DNA of 64,000 bases from UBA1366 sp047602575 (GCA_047602575.1 JASGGY010000003.1:124001-188000); one strand, 5' to 3'; shown: positions 26,682 through 35,692, counted from the first letter of the stretch. Program-made: numbers and translations. The notes: a model not told the origin generated them from the letters alone.

Positions 26682-27440
26682 ATGGGCAATGTCATCTTAA
26701 AAACAGACAAATTATGCAAAAGCTTCTGCAGCGGAACACAGGAACAACAGGTTTTAAAGGATTTGGATATTGAGATTTACGAAAAAGATTTTACCGTTAT
26801 CATGGGTTCATCCGGTGCCGGAAAATCCACGCTGCTCTATGCTTTATCCGGCATGGACAGACCGACAAGCGGAACGATTCAGTTTTTTCATGCAGAGATT
26901 GCGGGACTGAACAATGATAAGTTAGCGGTGTTCCGCAGACAAAACTGCGGGTTTGTGTTTCAGCAGATGTTTTTACTGGATAACATGAGTATTCTGGATA
27001 ATATTCTGGCGAGTGGTTTGTTAATCCAAAAAGACAAGAAGCCCATCGTTTCCTACGCAAAGGAACTGCTGACAAAGGTCGGATTGACGGAAACCATTTG
27101 GCGGAAATTTCCGAATCAGCTTTCCGGCGGAGAAAATCAGCGTGCGGCAATCGTCAGAGCATTGATTAACAAGCCGAAGGTCGTTTTTGCAGATGAACCG
27201 ACAGGCGCTTTGAATTCATCCTCCGGAACGGCTGTATTGGATGTTTTAACGGATGTAAACAACAACGGACAAAGTATCATCATGGTAACACATGACCTTC
27301 GTTCAGCGAGGAGGGGCAATCGCATTCTTTACATAAAAGACGGCATCATCAGCGGTGAATGCAATTTAGGCGCATACGTAAGCGGTGATACGCAGCGCCA
27401 TCAGAAGCTTCAGCTGTTCCTTTCTGAAATGGGGTGGTAA
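26682..27440 (+). CDS. ABC transporter ATPase, MacB/LolD type
   Basis: 252 residues with all ATPase motifs: Walker A GSSGAGKST (about 43-51), Q-loop FVFQQ, signature LSGGENQRAA, Walker B VVFADEPTGAL and switch His MVTHD. It pairs with the FtsX-like permease that starts two bases after its stop. Such pairs in Firmicutes export or detoxify peptides such as bacitracin or lantibiotics, or act as sensors of them. ATG 26682 has the better spacing from AGGAG (nine bases) than ATG 26676. It is the third gene of the LytTR-LiaF operon. Confidence 0.9.
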   Translation: MGNVILKTDKLCKSFCSGTQEQQVLKDLDIEIYEKDFTVIMGSSGAGKSTLLYALSGMDRPTSGTIQFFHAEIAGLNNDKLAVFRRQNCGFVFQQMFLLDNMSILDNILASGLLIQKDKKPIVSYAKELLTKVGLTETIWRKFPNQLSGGENQRAAIVRALINKPKVVFADEPTGALNSSSGTAVLDVLTDVNNNGQSIIMVTHDLRSARRGNRILYIKDGIISGECNLGAYVSGDTQRHQKLQLFLSEMGW

Positions 27441-27441
27441 C

Positions 27442-29826
27442 GTGAAGAAGCTGTGGATGCACGCCTTTGCAAACATACGAAAAACAAAGTCAGCTTCCGT
27501 GACACTGGTGGTTATGTTTATCATTGCATCATTTCTACTGAATGCAGGGCTTTTGGTTGTTGTCAATTATGGCGGTTTTTTTGATTCGCTTAAGAAAGAA
27601 CTTTCTCCGTCAGATGTTTATTATCTGATTCCCGATAAGCTCTATACGAATGAAGTAAAAACCTATCTCGATGAAAACGAACATATTACAAAAACGGAAA
27701 AGCAAGATGCATTGTGCCTTAACTCAAAAATCCGATCCAAAGGGGAAGATAAATCTTTTACGGTTTTATTTAATAAAATGGATGAACCACGAGAGATAAG
27801 CAAATGGAAATTCGTCGGTGAGCATTTACCGGCGGAAGAAATGTCTGTCTATGTACCGGATATTTTTAAAGCGGTCAGCGGTTATCAGCTCAATGATCAG
27901 ATTGAGTTGAAATACACCGATGCGCAGACACAGGCGGATAAAACGCTAACATTTACGGTAAAGGGTTATACGGAAGACATCTTTTTCAGCTCTACGGATA
28001 CAGGAGCGATGGGATTTTACCTGCCGCCGGCAACTTATCAACAGGTTGAAAGCATTCTGAATGATCCCGTATATCGTGCGCATATCGTTTTTGCGAATTT
28101 AGACGATATGAAAAATACTTCAGTAGTAGAAAGCGGCATCAGAAATATTCTGAAATTAAACTCCTCTTCGTTGATCGCCGGAGATCCGTCTTCCATGCTG
28201 GTGGTCATTGACATTGAGTTGATAGAGATGTCCCGCTGTATGATGGCAAGCATGGTTGCCATGATGATGGTTGTATTTTCAATGATCATTGTTGTTGTGT
28301 GCCTGCTGGTTGTTCGGTTCAGGATCGTAAACAGCATCGAAGATGATGTCATGAAAATCGGCTCGTTAAAATCAATCGGTTATACCAGCCGTCAGATCAT
28401 TGCCTCGGTTCTGATGCAATTCCTGTTGATTGCAGGCGTCGGCAGTCTTGCCGGCATTGCGCTCTCTTATCCGGCTTTACCGACAATCTCCTCCGTATTT
28501 GAACAGCAATCCGGACTGAAGTGGGTGCAGGGTTTTGATGGCGCAGTGAGTTCCATCGCATTTTTTATCCTGATGTTAATCGTCGTATTTGTTGCATGGC
28601 TTGCCGCAAACCGCATCAGCAAGCTCAATCCAATCAGTGCGTTACGGGGAGAAACCACCGTCCGTAAATACAAAAAGAATCATTTGCAGTTAGAAAATTC
28701 AATGGGAAGACTTCCGTCGATACTGGCTTTCAAATCTGTTTTGCAGAGCATGAAGCAAAATATCATGATTATGATGATTCTTGTTGCGGTAACTTTTTCC
28801 GGCGCATTCGGTGTGATTATGTTTTATAATACAACCATTGATACGACAGCTTTTGCAGAAGTTCCTGGCTTTGAAATCTGCAATGCGATTGCTGTGCTGA
28901 ATCCGGAAAAGGATCAGACGGAAGCTGTGAAAACAATTGAGAATATGGATTCTGTCCGAAAAGTTCAATACCTGGATGAAGTGAAGGTAAAGGTCGAGGG
29001 CGGTGATGTCGCCGCATTTGTGATGGATGATTATTCAAGGCGGGAAACCATTCTTGTGTATGAGGGACGCTATCCGAAATCGAAGAACGAGATTACGCTC
29101 GCGGGTGTTTTGGCTGAAAGACTGGATAAAAAGATAAATGATACCGTCCGTGTAAGCGTCGGTGACAAGCAAGAAGATTTTAAGGTAGTCGGATTATCGA
29201 ATGGTTCATCCATGGGCGGATTAAATGTTTCGATCCTTTCTGATGACTATATACGGCTGAATCCGGATTATAAACACCAGTCGTTATATATTTATCTGGA
29301 CAAAGGCACGGATGCCGGAGCGTTTACCGAAACACTTAAGAAAACCTTTGATAAAGACCTGTTGCTTGGGGTAACAAATTTTGATAAAGAAATGGCTGAC
29401 GGTATGGCATCCTATCAAAACATCGTTGCTGCAATGGGATTAGCGATGCTGATCATCACGCTTTTTGTGGTTGCGTTGGTTCTGTATTTTGTGATCAGCT
29501 CATCCGTGATTCGAAAAAAACGTGAGCTTGGCATTCAAAAAGCGATTGGGTTTACGACGGTTCAGCTGATGAATCAGCTTTCAATCAGCTTTACCGTTCC
29601 AATCATCATTGGTTCCGTCATTGGCAGTCTTTTGGGTGCATGTTATACAAACCCGCTGATGTCAGCAACCATGAAGGGTATGGGCGTTATGAGAGCCGGA
29701 TTCATTGTAAATCCATACTGGATTGTCGCTTTCGGCATCGCAACGATTGTATTTTCCTATCTGTTGTCCATGATGATTACCTTAAGAATCCGCAGAATTT
29801 CCGCTTATGCGCTTGTAACAGAATAA
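27442..29826 (+). CDS. FtsX-like ABC transporter permease
   Basis: 794 residues. It has one N-terminal helix (about 14-36), a large extracytoplasmic domain, three helices (about 265-400), a second domain and a final three-helix FtsX block (about 665-785, VVALVLYFVISSSVIRKKRELGIQKAIGFT). The R-K-K-R-E-L-G motif is the usual coupling segment. Start GTG 27442 is preceded by GGGGTGG, one base after the ATPase stop TAA. Together with the ATPase it forms a complete exporter/sensor unit; the substrate is unknown. Confidence 0.88.
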   Translation: MKKLWMHAFANIRKTKSASVTLVVMFIIASFLLNAGLLVVVNYGGFFDSLKKELSPSDVYYLIPDKLYTNEVKTYLDENEHITKTEKQDALCLNSKIRSKGEDKSFTVLFNKMDEPREISKWKFVGEHLPAEEMSVYVPDIFKAVSGYQLNDQIELKYTDAQTQADKTLTFTVKGYTEDIFFSSTDTGAMGFYLPPATYQQVESILNDPVYRAHIVFANLDDMKNTSVVESGIRNILKLNSSSLIAGDPSSMLVVIDIELIEMSRCMMASMVAMMMVVFSMIIVVVCLLVVRFRIVNSIEDDVMKIGSLKSIGYTSRQIIASVLMQFLLIAGVGSLAGIALSYPALPTISSVFEQQSGLKWVQGFDGAVSSIAFFILMLIVVFVAWLAANRISKLNPISALRGETTVRKYKKNHLQLENSMGRLPSILAFKSVLQSMKQNIMIMMILVAVTFSGAFGVIMFYNTTIDTTAFAEVPGFEICNAIAVLNPEKDQTEAVKTIENMDSVRKVQYLDEVKVKVEGGDVAAFVMDDYSRRETILVYEGRYPKSKNEITLAGVLAERLDKKINDTVRVSVGDKQEDFKVVGLSNGSSMGGLNVSILSDDYIRLNPDYKHQSLYIYLDKGTDAGAFTETLKKTFDKDLLLGVTNFDKEMADGMASYQNIVAAMGLAMLIITLFVVALVLYFVISSSVIRKKRELGIQKAIGFTTVQLMNQLSISFTVPIIIGSVIGSLLGACYTNPLMSATMKGMGVMRAGFIVNPYWIVAFGIATIVFSYLLSMMITLRIRRISAYALVTE

Positions 29827-29884
29827 AATCCAAGTTTTCGTGCAATGATAAACTTTCTGTATGCGTATTTCGTGATTTGAAATC

Positions 29885-29927
29885 AAACCCTTTTGGATTG
29901 TTAATACCAATCCAAAAGGGTTTCTTC
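29885..29927 (+). terminator. Terminator of the LytTR-ABC operon
   Basis: AAACCCTTTTGGATTG and CAATCCAAAAGGGTTT form a perfect 16-bp stem with a 7-base loop and T-rich flank; it can work on both strands. Confidence 0.9.
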
Positions 29928-30039
29928 AATAAAAATTTTGTGTCACCACTCATTACAGCGCCATCAGCGCCTCTGCTGTCCGCGCCTTGCTCCTGCACAC
30001 CTGCGGTTGTAACAGGGGCTTTCGTCGTTTCTTCCCTGT

Positions 30040-31196
30040 CTACTGCAATCTGATACGCACAATCTCATTGTTTGAGCCGACCCGCAGCGGCGTTCCCCAA
30101 GTTCCCGCACCGGACGAAACGATTACCTGCGGGCTGTCGATGTCTTTTTGGTAATACCCATAGCTTACCGTAAACATCGCTTTTGTGATAAAATTTCCGG
30201 GAACAATATGCCCGCCGTGCGTATGACCAGAGAGAATCAAGTCAACCTCGCCGCCGTATTGATTGATGACCGCGGGATTATGATCCATGACGACAACGGG
30301 CAGATCCGTATCGAGCGCAGCCAACAGATCTTTGGTGTCTTTCCGCTGCAGCGCACCGAAGCCGCCGATCGGCGACGGGTCTAACCGCCCCATCAGGACA
30401 AGCCGGTCATCAATCGTCACATACGCGTCATTCAAAAGCTTGATGTTGCTCTCCTCGAGAAAACACTCCATATCATGAAAGGTGTGTCCGCTGTCATGAT
30501 TCCCCATGCTGGCATATACGCCATAGGTTGCGCGGATGCTTTTCAGCAGATTGCAAGCTTCCGCGGGGTTTTGTATGGCATTGAAATTATCATTGAACAC
30601 ATCGCCCGCCATGCACACGAGATCGGGCTTCAATTCGTTGATACGCCGTACGATTTCAGCAAGATTTTGTTCGTTGTCTGTCGCGCCCAGATGCAAATCG
30701 CTAAGCAGGACGATTGTCATTTCATTCGGCAAGCGATGCCCGTTGAGTTGAACATCATAGGTTACCAGTTTGATTTGTCTTGCGTTATAGACACCGTAAC
30801 CGACAATTCCGGCGGTCAGCACAAACACAAGCAGACCTGCAACGAATGGATCGTTGACGGCAGAGGCTGCGGGATTATTTTTACAATCGTTCCGAGCAAA
30901 AACGCGAAGTCCGACACCAGAAACAGCATCAGTAAAAAAGCAAAAATACCCGCCCAGTACATATTGACCCAGTTGAGTATTGTTTTCACAACCACCGGAA
31001 CAGGCAAAGCAGTCCGTACAAACCCAAGAATCATGATGATCACAAGAGCGATGTATACCGCGATGTATAGCTTTGCGTTCATATGCGGCAAGAAAATGCT
31101 AAGCCACTGATAGATTTTCCGCCCGACATAAAAGTTTGCGCCCCCCAGCACGGATATGAGCATGACCGCTGCAAAAATGATACCCACGATCGGCAT
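30040..31196 (-). CDS. Membrane-anchored metallophosphoesterase, frameshifted
   Basis: About 385 residues when read across one frameshift. The N-terminal part (31196 to about 30855) holds four membrane helices with the family's NFYVGRKIYQWLSIFLPHMNAKLYIAVY. The C-terminal part is a calcineurin-like phosphoesterase with SDLHLGA, AGDVFND, GNHDSG and SGHTHGG metal-binding motifs. The family (YkuE-like) includes envelope lipid phosphatases. A single indel near 30848-30862 separates the two ORFs (TIHSLQV... should read NDPFVAGLLVF). ATG 31196 follows AAGGAG. It lies downstream of the glycerol kinase-like gene on the same strand. Confidence 0.82.
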
Positions 31197-31282
31197 GACG
31201 ATTTCTCCTTTTTCTATTTGCTTTCCCCGATTTCAGAGCCCATACTGACAGCATCCGAGCAGTCCGGCGCAAGCCCCGGGAT

Positions 31283-32773
31283 TTATTTTGTCAGCACGCG
31301 ACTGACTGCGTCTTTCCAGCCGGCATAGTATTTTTCTCTGCGTTGCGCGTCCATATTTGGCGTATAAACCGCCGCCGCTTTTCTGAACTGTTTGATTTCA
31401 TCGACAGACTTCCAGATGCCCACCGCAAGTCCGGCAAGGTAACACGCGCCCATGGCGGACAACTCCGCGACTTCTGATTTTGCGATTTTGACGTCGAGCA
31501 GATCGGCTTGAAACTGCATCAGAAACCTGTTTGTAGTCGGACCGCCGTCCGCACGGAGTTCTTTCAATTTGATTGCGCTTTCTGTCTGAACAACCTCGAC
31601 TGCGTCCTTGACTTGATAGGCGATGCTTTCAACCGCCGCCCGCACAATATGATTTTTGTTGCTCCCGCGCGACATACCGACGATGGCGGCTCGTGCATAA
31701 GCGTCCCAATACGGTATCCCCAGCCCCGAAAAAGCCGGAACCACATAGACGTTCCCGTTGTCGCTGACGGCATTCATCATTTCTTCCATCTCGGAAAAAT
31801 CCCGGAACATCCCAAGGTTTTCTTTCAGCCATTTCAGCGTATCACCCGTACAATGAACAATCCCTTCAAACGCGTAGGAAACTTCGCCCTGAACGCCCCA
31901 TGCGATGGTTGTTACCAGTCCGTTGCGGGAGTCCATACAGTGCTTGCCGGTGTTCATCAGAATGAACGAGCCTGTGCCGTAGGTTGCCTTTGCCATGCCG
32001 ACCTCAAAGCACTGCTGCCCAAACAGCGCGCCCTGCGAATCGCCGATGACACCCGCGATGGGCAGGCTTTCATCAAACAGTTCCCCTGCCTTTGTTTGAC
32101 CGAATATCTCGTCGGAACACCTGACCTGCGGTAACATCGACACCGGAATTCCGAACAGCTCCAGCAGTTCTTTATCCCACTGCAGCGTTTTGATATTGAA
32201 CAGCATGGTTCTGCTTGCGTTGCTGAAATCCGTGGTATGGCTTTTGCCGCCGGTAAGCTTCCAGATCAGCCAGCTGTCGATATTCCCGAACAGCAGCTCC
32301 CCTCTTGCGGCTTTTTCGCGCGCGCCCGGTACATGGTCAAGAATCCACCTTATTTTTGAAGCCGAAAAATACGGGTCTATGATCAGCCCGGTTTTTTCTT
32401 TTATCATGCTTTCAAAGCCTTTGTTTTTCAGCTCGCCGCAGAAATCTGCCGTTCTTCTGCATAACCAAACAATGGCATTATAAACCGGAACGCCCGTGGT
32501 TTTATCCCATATGACGACGGTTTCCCGCTGATTCGTCACCGCAAGCACATCCAGATCGACGGGAGATACGCTACACTTGCTCACAACATCTTTTAAAAGC
32601 AGTTTGACATTTTCATAGATTTCCATCGGATCATGCTCGACCCAGCCCGACTCGGGATAATACTGCGCGTGACCTTTCGCGCTTTTTGCGAGAATCTCGC
32701 CTTTGCTGTCAACGACCATCGTTTTCGTTCCCGAAGTGCTCTGGTCAACGGCGAGAATATATTCTTTTCCCAT
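31283..32773 (-). CDS. Glycerol kinase or related FGGY sugar kinase
   Basis: 496 residues, full length for FGGY kinases. The N-terminal phosphate motif is YILAVDQSTSGTKTMVVD, the first FGGY signature region is WLCRRTADFC...KTGLIIDPYFSASKIRW, and the ATP region is ATYGTGSFILMNTG and ADGGPTTNRFLMQFQADLL. The VTNQRETVVIWDKTTG segment favours glycerol kinase, which makes glycerol-3-phosphate; no glpF or glpD is near. ATG 32773 follows 6 bases after the hairpin repeat. The in-frame ATG at 32818 would place the repeat in the protein and is rejected. Confidence 0.82.
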   Translation of the reverse strand: MGKEYILAVDQSTSGTKTMVVDSKGEILAKSAKGHAQYYPESGWVEHDPMEIYENVKLLLKDVVSKCSVSPVDLDVLAVTNQRETVVIWDKTTGVPVYNAIVWLCRRTADFCGELKNKGFESMIKEKTGLIIDPYFSASKIRWILDHVPGAREKAARGELLFGNIDSWLIWKLTGGKSHTTDFSNASRTMLFNIKTLQWDKELLELFGIPVSMLPQVRCSDEIFGQTKAGELFDESLPIAGVIGDSQGALFGQQCFEVGMAKATYGTGSFILMNTGKHCMDSRNGLVTTIAWGVQGEVSYAFEGIVHCTGDTLKWLKENLGMFRDFSEMEEMMNAVSDNGNVYVVPAFSGLGIPYWDAYARAAIVGMSRGSNKNHIVRAAVESIAYQVKDAVEVVQTESAIKLKELRADGGPTTNRFLMQFQADLLDVKIAKSEVAELSAMGACYLAGLAVGIWKSVDEIKQFRKAAAVYTPNMDAQRREKYYAGWKDAVSRVLTK

Positions 32774-32779
32774 ATGATC

Positions 32780-32903
32780 GCCCATGCACTCCATGCTCAA
32801 ATCGCTATGAAAGCGCATTGCATGGGCTCACCCCCTCTCCTGTGCTGATTTATTTCTTCTTTCACGCTAATGCCCATGCACTCAATACGCAGCATGCACG
32901 GGC
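32780..32903 (-). repeat. Leader hairpin repeat, glpK copy (hairpin, spacer, hairpin)
   Basis: Read on the minus strand: a short hairpin (32903-32872, arms GCCCGTGCA / TGCATGGGC with one G-T pair), then AGC-GTG (32865), the AGGAGAGG ribosome-type stretch, ATG at 32823 (again 42 bases after the GTG), and a second hairpin (32827-32780, arms GCCCATGCA / TGCATGGGC with a small internal shift). The glpK ATG follows at 32773. The order equals that of the tandem copies before crp. Confidence 0.8.
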
Positions 32904-32923
32904 GAACCATTCTTACACCATTA

Positions 32924-32952
32924 ATCATAGCATCTTTATACCAAAGCTGCAA
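32924..32952 (-). promoter_or_regulatory. Promoter of the glpK-like gene
   Basis: On the minus strand TTGCAG (32952-32947), 17 bases, TATGAT (32929-32924). The RNA would start near 32917, so the repeat is within the leader. Confidence 0.6.
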
Positions 32953-33041
32953 TAGTGCCAGAAAAATATTTATTAAACATGCCACAATTGTCATAGGTTC
33001 TTCTTTCCATTCTGGTTAAATAAAAGAACCCTCGCAATAAC

Positions 33042-33076
33042 AAAAACGGTGTACCGTTTGCCTGCACACCGTTTCA
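33042..33076 (-). terminator. Terminator of the ATPase/nuclease remnant
   Basis: AACGGTGT / ACACCGTT stem; on the minus strand it is followed by TTTTTGTT. Confidence 0.75.
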
Positions 33077-33091
33077 TTTTACGGGGGTATC

Positions 33092-33751
33092 CTATTTCTT
33101 CCTTACCGGATAGCAGACCTCCGTTACAAGCTTATCCGGATCGCTTTCAAACGCGGGGCTGACATGATAAATACAAAACATTGCACTATAATGCTCATTT
33201 AATTGTTCTTGCAGTCTGAATAATTTACCTTTTGCTGTTTGAATAAGATGACCATATGTTACGACATCAATACGTCCACTGGTAGTTTCTTTTTTCTCAT
33301 CCACATCACCGATTTGGGCACCAACCACAAAAGCCCTAATAGTAGCAGAACTATGTAAAACAGCTGATTTCCTAAGCTGTCTGACATAGTTTTCCGCTTG
33401 AGAAACTTCATCTGAAGTTATTTCATATCCACCACGCTTTAGCTCAACAATCAAAACTTGGTCCGGCTTCATAATTTCAGATTCATCGCTCTCCACTCGC
33501 TCTGTACATATTGCTTTGACAGTTTTATCTTTCAAGCATACAATATCAGGGCGTTTTCTTGGGTTTGAAATAACATCTAAGTCATATTCATTATCTTTAA
33601 AAAGTTGTTTAACAACAGTGTCCAGAGTTCTATTAGAAACAAACATTGGTGAGTCAAACTCCGAGCCAAACAACCACCGCTCATTTAATACAAGTGGATG
33701 TAATGTATGTAGCTCATCTGTCTCCTTACCACAATTTCTTTGGGAAATCCA
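33092..33751 (-). pseudogene. C-terminal remnant of a large ATP-binding protein with nuclease-like domain
   Basis: About 219 residues are open but the first two-thirds of the gene are missing; a TGA at 33752-33754 closes the frame upstream and there is no fitting start. LHTLHPLVLNERWLFGSEFDS and RPDIVCLKD...DQVLIVELKRGGYEITSDEVSQAENYVRQL resemble the end of large GHKL-ATPase proteins whose last domain looks like a PD-(D/E)XK nuclease (D...ELKRG). Such proteins occur in accessory and defence islands. The repeat-like terminator at 33766-33800 lies right beside the break. The identity is from memory of the family only. Confidence 0.5.
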
Positions 33752-33765
33752 TCACCAAAGGCAAT

Positions 33766-33800
33766 AAAAATGTGCCTTGTGAATCTATCACAAAGCACAT
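33766..33800 (-). terminator. Terminator of toxin-antitoxin pair 1
   Basis: TGTGCTTTGTGA and TCACAAGGCACA (minus strand) pair with one mismatch and are followed by TTTTTATTGC. A nearly identical hairpin stands at 34475-34510. Confidence 0.75.
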
Positions 33801-33803
33801 AAG

Positions 33804-34121
33804 TCATTCCATATCTTCAAACAGCTTCGGGTAATCGGTTCTGCCGTCAGCAATATGGTAAACATATACCGTCTGTCCGACTACCTTATAAAAAATAAGG
33901 TGCTTTCCACAGACAAGATTTCTGTAATTCTCCCCGGCAAGAACAGGAGCCTCCATTTTCTTTCCCATAAGAGGGTGTTCCTCAAGCAGTTCGATGGCAT
34001 TCAGAATTTTGTCCGTTATGTTTTCAGCCGATTTTGCACTGACGAGTTCCATATGAATGTCCGCAATCTGATCCAGTTCACGCCATGCCGCCGAAAGAAG
34101 CTCTGCCTTATACTTCTGCAT
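33804..34121 (-). CDS. RelE/ParE-family toxin 1
   Basis: 105 residues: YKAELLSAAWRELDQIADIH at the start, then NITDKILNAIELLEEHPLMGKKM and the C-terminal NYRNLVCGKHLIFYKVVGQTVYVYHIADGRTDY strand pair typical of the RelE/ParE fold. These toxins cut mRNA on the ribosome or poison gyrase. It overlaps the upstream antitoxin gene by 14 bases, the usual order antitoxin-toxin. ATG 34121 is about ten bases after GGAG. Confidence 0.85.
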   Translation of the reverse strand: MQKYKAELLSAAWRELDQIADIHMELVSAKSAENITDKILNAIELLEEHPLMGKKMEAPVLAGENYRNLVCGKHLIFYKVVGQTVYVYHIADGRTDYPKLFEDME

Positions 34122-34380
34122 TTCTATATTTCTCCGCAAGTTTTTTTCTTGCCTCGCTTATGGAAAAAGCGGGTTCTCCGGACAACCTGCCCTGCTCTGC
34201 CGCGTCGAGCTTTGCTTTCAGCCTGATTAATTCCTCTCGTTTTTCAAACGCCTCAATACTCATCACCACAAGATCTCCCTCCCCATTTTTGGTAATATAA
34301 ATCGGCTCCTGCTTTTCGTGTGCAAGATTGGATATGGTCACGTAATCATTTCTGAGTACAGTTGATGGCTTAATAATCAC
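34108..34380 (-). CDS. Phd/YefM-family antitoxin 1
   Basis: About 90 residues. The N-terminal Phd/YefM DNA-binding fold is seen in LRNDYVTISNLAHEKQEPIYITKNGEGDLVVMSIEAFEK; the C-terminal helical tail (RLSGEPAFSISEARKKLAEKY) would bind the toxin. GTG 34380 follows a run of G that can serve as ribosome site; ATG 34395 is the other choice. It likely binds its own promoter in the region 34396-34470. Confidence 0.82.
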   Translation of the reverse strand: MIIKPSTVLRNDYVTISNLAHEKQEPIYITKNGEGDLVVMSIEAFEKREELIRLKAKLDAAEQGRLSGEPAFSISEARKKLAEKYRNAEV

Positions 34381-34474
34381 AGTAATCCCCCCCATAAGTA
34401 TTCTACGATTATTATACTATAATCCTATCAGAATATCAATACATTTTAGCAGAAAAAATTTCATTTTATGCAAT

Positions 34475-34510
34475 AAAAATGTGCCTTGTGAATCCATCAC
34501 AAAGCACAAA
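34475..34510 (-). terminator. Terminator of toxin-antitoxin pair 2
   Basis: Same hairpin as 33766-33800 (TGTGC-TTGTGA / TCACAA-GCACA) with five T after it on the minus strand. Confidence 0.75.
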
Positions 34511-34518
34511 AATAACAA

Positions 34519-34827
34519 CTAACTGAAAAAATTTAAATAATCCCGTCTGCCGTAAAAACTTCTGGGCAGATTTACATTTTTCTTCTTTTCATCTACAGAA
34601 TAGATGATAATGTAGTTTTTCAAGACAAGCTTGCGGTACTCCATCACATCTAGCGGTTCTTCGCAGACTGGGTACATATACGGCATTTCTCTGAGGTTCA
34701 TAATCGCATCATCGATTTCCCTCATCAGTTTCTTTGCCGCTCCCGGCACAGTCAATGTGCAGGAAATATATTCAAATGTACTGTCTAAATCCCGGACGAA
34801 TTCAGGTGCAAAAATCAGCTTATACAT
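34519..34827 (-). CDS. RelE/ParE-family toxin 2
   Basis: 102 residues: YKLIFAPEFVRDLDSTFEYI, then AKKLMREIDDAIMNLREMPYMYPVC and MEYRKLVLKNYIIIYSVDEKKKNVNLPRSFYGRRDY, all as in ParE/RelE toxins. It overlaps the antitoxin by 8 bases. The sequence differs clearly from toxin 1, so the pairs are not a recent duplication. Confidence 0.85.
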   Translation of the reverse strand: MYKLIFAPEFVRDLDSTFEYISCTLTVPGAAKKLMREIDDAIMNLREMPYMYPVCEEPLDVMEYRKLVLKNYIIIYSVDEKKKNVNLPRSFYGRRDYLNFFS

Positions 34828-35083
34828 ATCCGTATTTTTCCCTCAACCCGGTAAGCACGCTTTCGCCGTCCACACCTTCACCATTGTCAATCTGCCGCTG
34901 TGCAATCAGCAGCTTTCTAAAAATTACAGACGCAGCCATTTCTCTTTCGTAAGTTTCGTTGCTCATAACCACCATATCGCCGTAACCGTTTTTCGTGATG
35001 AAAACCGGTTCCTGCAAACTGTGGCACAGCTCGGAGATTTCCGTTGTGTTTCTTAAATCTGTTATCGGTCTGATCTGAGGCAT
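34820..35083 (-). CDS. Phd/YefM-family antitoxin 2
   Basis: 87 residues with IRPITDLRNTTEISELCHSLQEPVFITKNGYGDMVVMSNETYE, the standard Phd/YefM domain, and a toxin-binding tail. ATG 35083 lies eight bases after AAAGGG. The promoter 35115-35143 contains a perfect 12-bp palindrome that may be its operator. Confidence 0.87.
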   Translation of the reverse strand: MPQIRPITDLRNTTEISELCHSLQEPVFITKNGYGDMVVMSNETYEREMAASVIFRKLLIAQRQIDNGEGVDGESVLTGLREKYGYV

Positions 35084-35114
35084 ACTCATCACCCTTTCGA
35101 TTTATTATGTCATT

Positions 35115-35143
35115 ATTATAGCATAATTATGCGTGAGTGTCAA
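35115..35143 (-). promoter_or_regulatory. Antitoxin 2 promoter with palindromic operator
   Basis: On the minus strand a consensus TTGACA (35143-35138), 17 bases and TATAAT (35120-35115). The spacer contains GCATAATTATGC (35121-35132), a perfect palindrome touching the -10 box. Phd/YefM proteins usually repress by binding such sites. Confidence 0.8.
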
Positions 35144-35149
35144 ATGATT

Positions 35150-35325
35150 TTAAAATATTTTCTCCGTCAGCTTCAACCCTCCGTACATCGCAAATTCAAA
35201 CTCATTTCTGCTGATGACCGTTATTTTCTCAATCAAGCTTTCAAAAAGCACTTCATCAAATTCTGTAAGCACCCCTGCCCTCTTTTCTATGATGGAAGCA
35301 ATATGCGTATTCTGCCTGTCCGTAT
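35150..35325 (-). pseudogene. C-terminal remnant of a large serine recombinase
   Basis: About 58 codons open, ending with TAA at 35150. IIEKRAGVLTEFDEVLFESLIEKITVISRNEFEFAMYGGLK is the end of the C-terminal domain of large serine recombinases of conjugative elements. The catalytic domain is missing and a TGA stands upstream. It indicates a former mobile element at this toxin-antitoxin island. Confidence 0.7.
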
Positions 35326-35334
35326 TTTTTCATT

Positions 35335-35682
35335 TCATTCCACCCCCAAGCTTATTTTGATTGCACGATCTGCCTCATTCATCAAACTGTTATCCAAAGT
35401 ACCGAGATATCTGCCGAGCCGTTTTCTGTCGATGGTGCGAATCTGTTCAGCGAGGATGACAGATTCCCTGTACAGAATTTCCGGTGCGTCAATCCTGATA
35501 TGCGTTGGCATCGGCGGTTTTCCTTTTCTTGCGGTAATCGGTATAACCACGGCGGTTTGGCTGAACCTATTTCCAACATCGTTAGAAACTACGAGGACAG
35601 GTCTGATTCCGTTCTGCTCTGACCCGACTCCGATGCCTAAGTCTGCGTAATCGATATCCCCTCTTTTAATTTCCCTGACCAT
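35335..35682 (-). CDS. MazF/PemK-family mRNA endonuclease toxin
   Basis: 115 residues. The fold is clear from KRGDIDYADLGIGVGSEQNGIRPVLVVSNDVGN (with the GSEQNGIRPV active loop), VVIPITARKGKPPMPTHIRID, and ILAEQIRTIDRKRLGRYLG. It would cut RNA at short sequences. No antitoxin gene is next to it on either side. The structured repeat 35693-35874 ends 11 bases before its ATG, and AGGAGG stands between them. It may be a solitary MazF as found in many Firmicute elements. Confidence 0.88.
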   Translation of the reverse strand: MVREIKRGDIDYADLGIGVGSEQNGIRPVLVVSNDVGNRFSQTAVVIPITARKGKPPMPTHIRIDAPEILYRESVILAEQIRTIDRKRLGRYLGTLDNSLMNEADRAIKISLGVE

Positions 35683-35692
35683 TTTTACCTCC

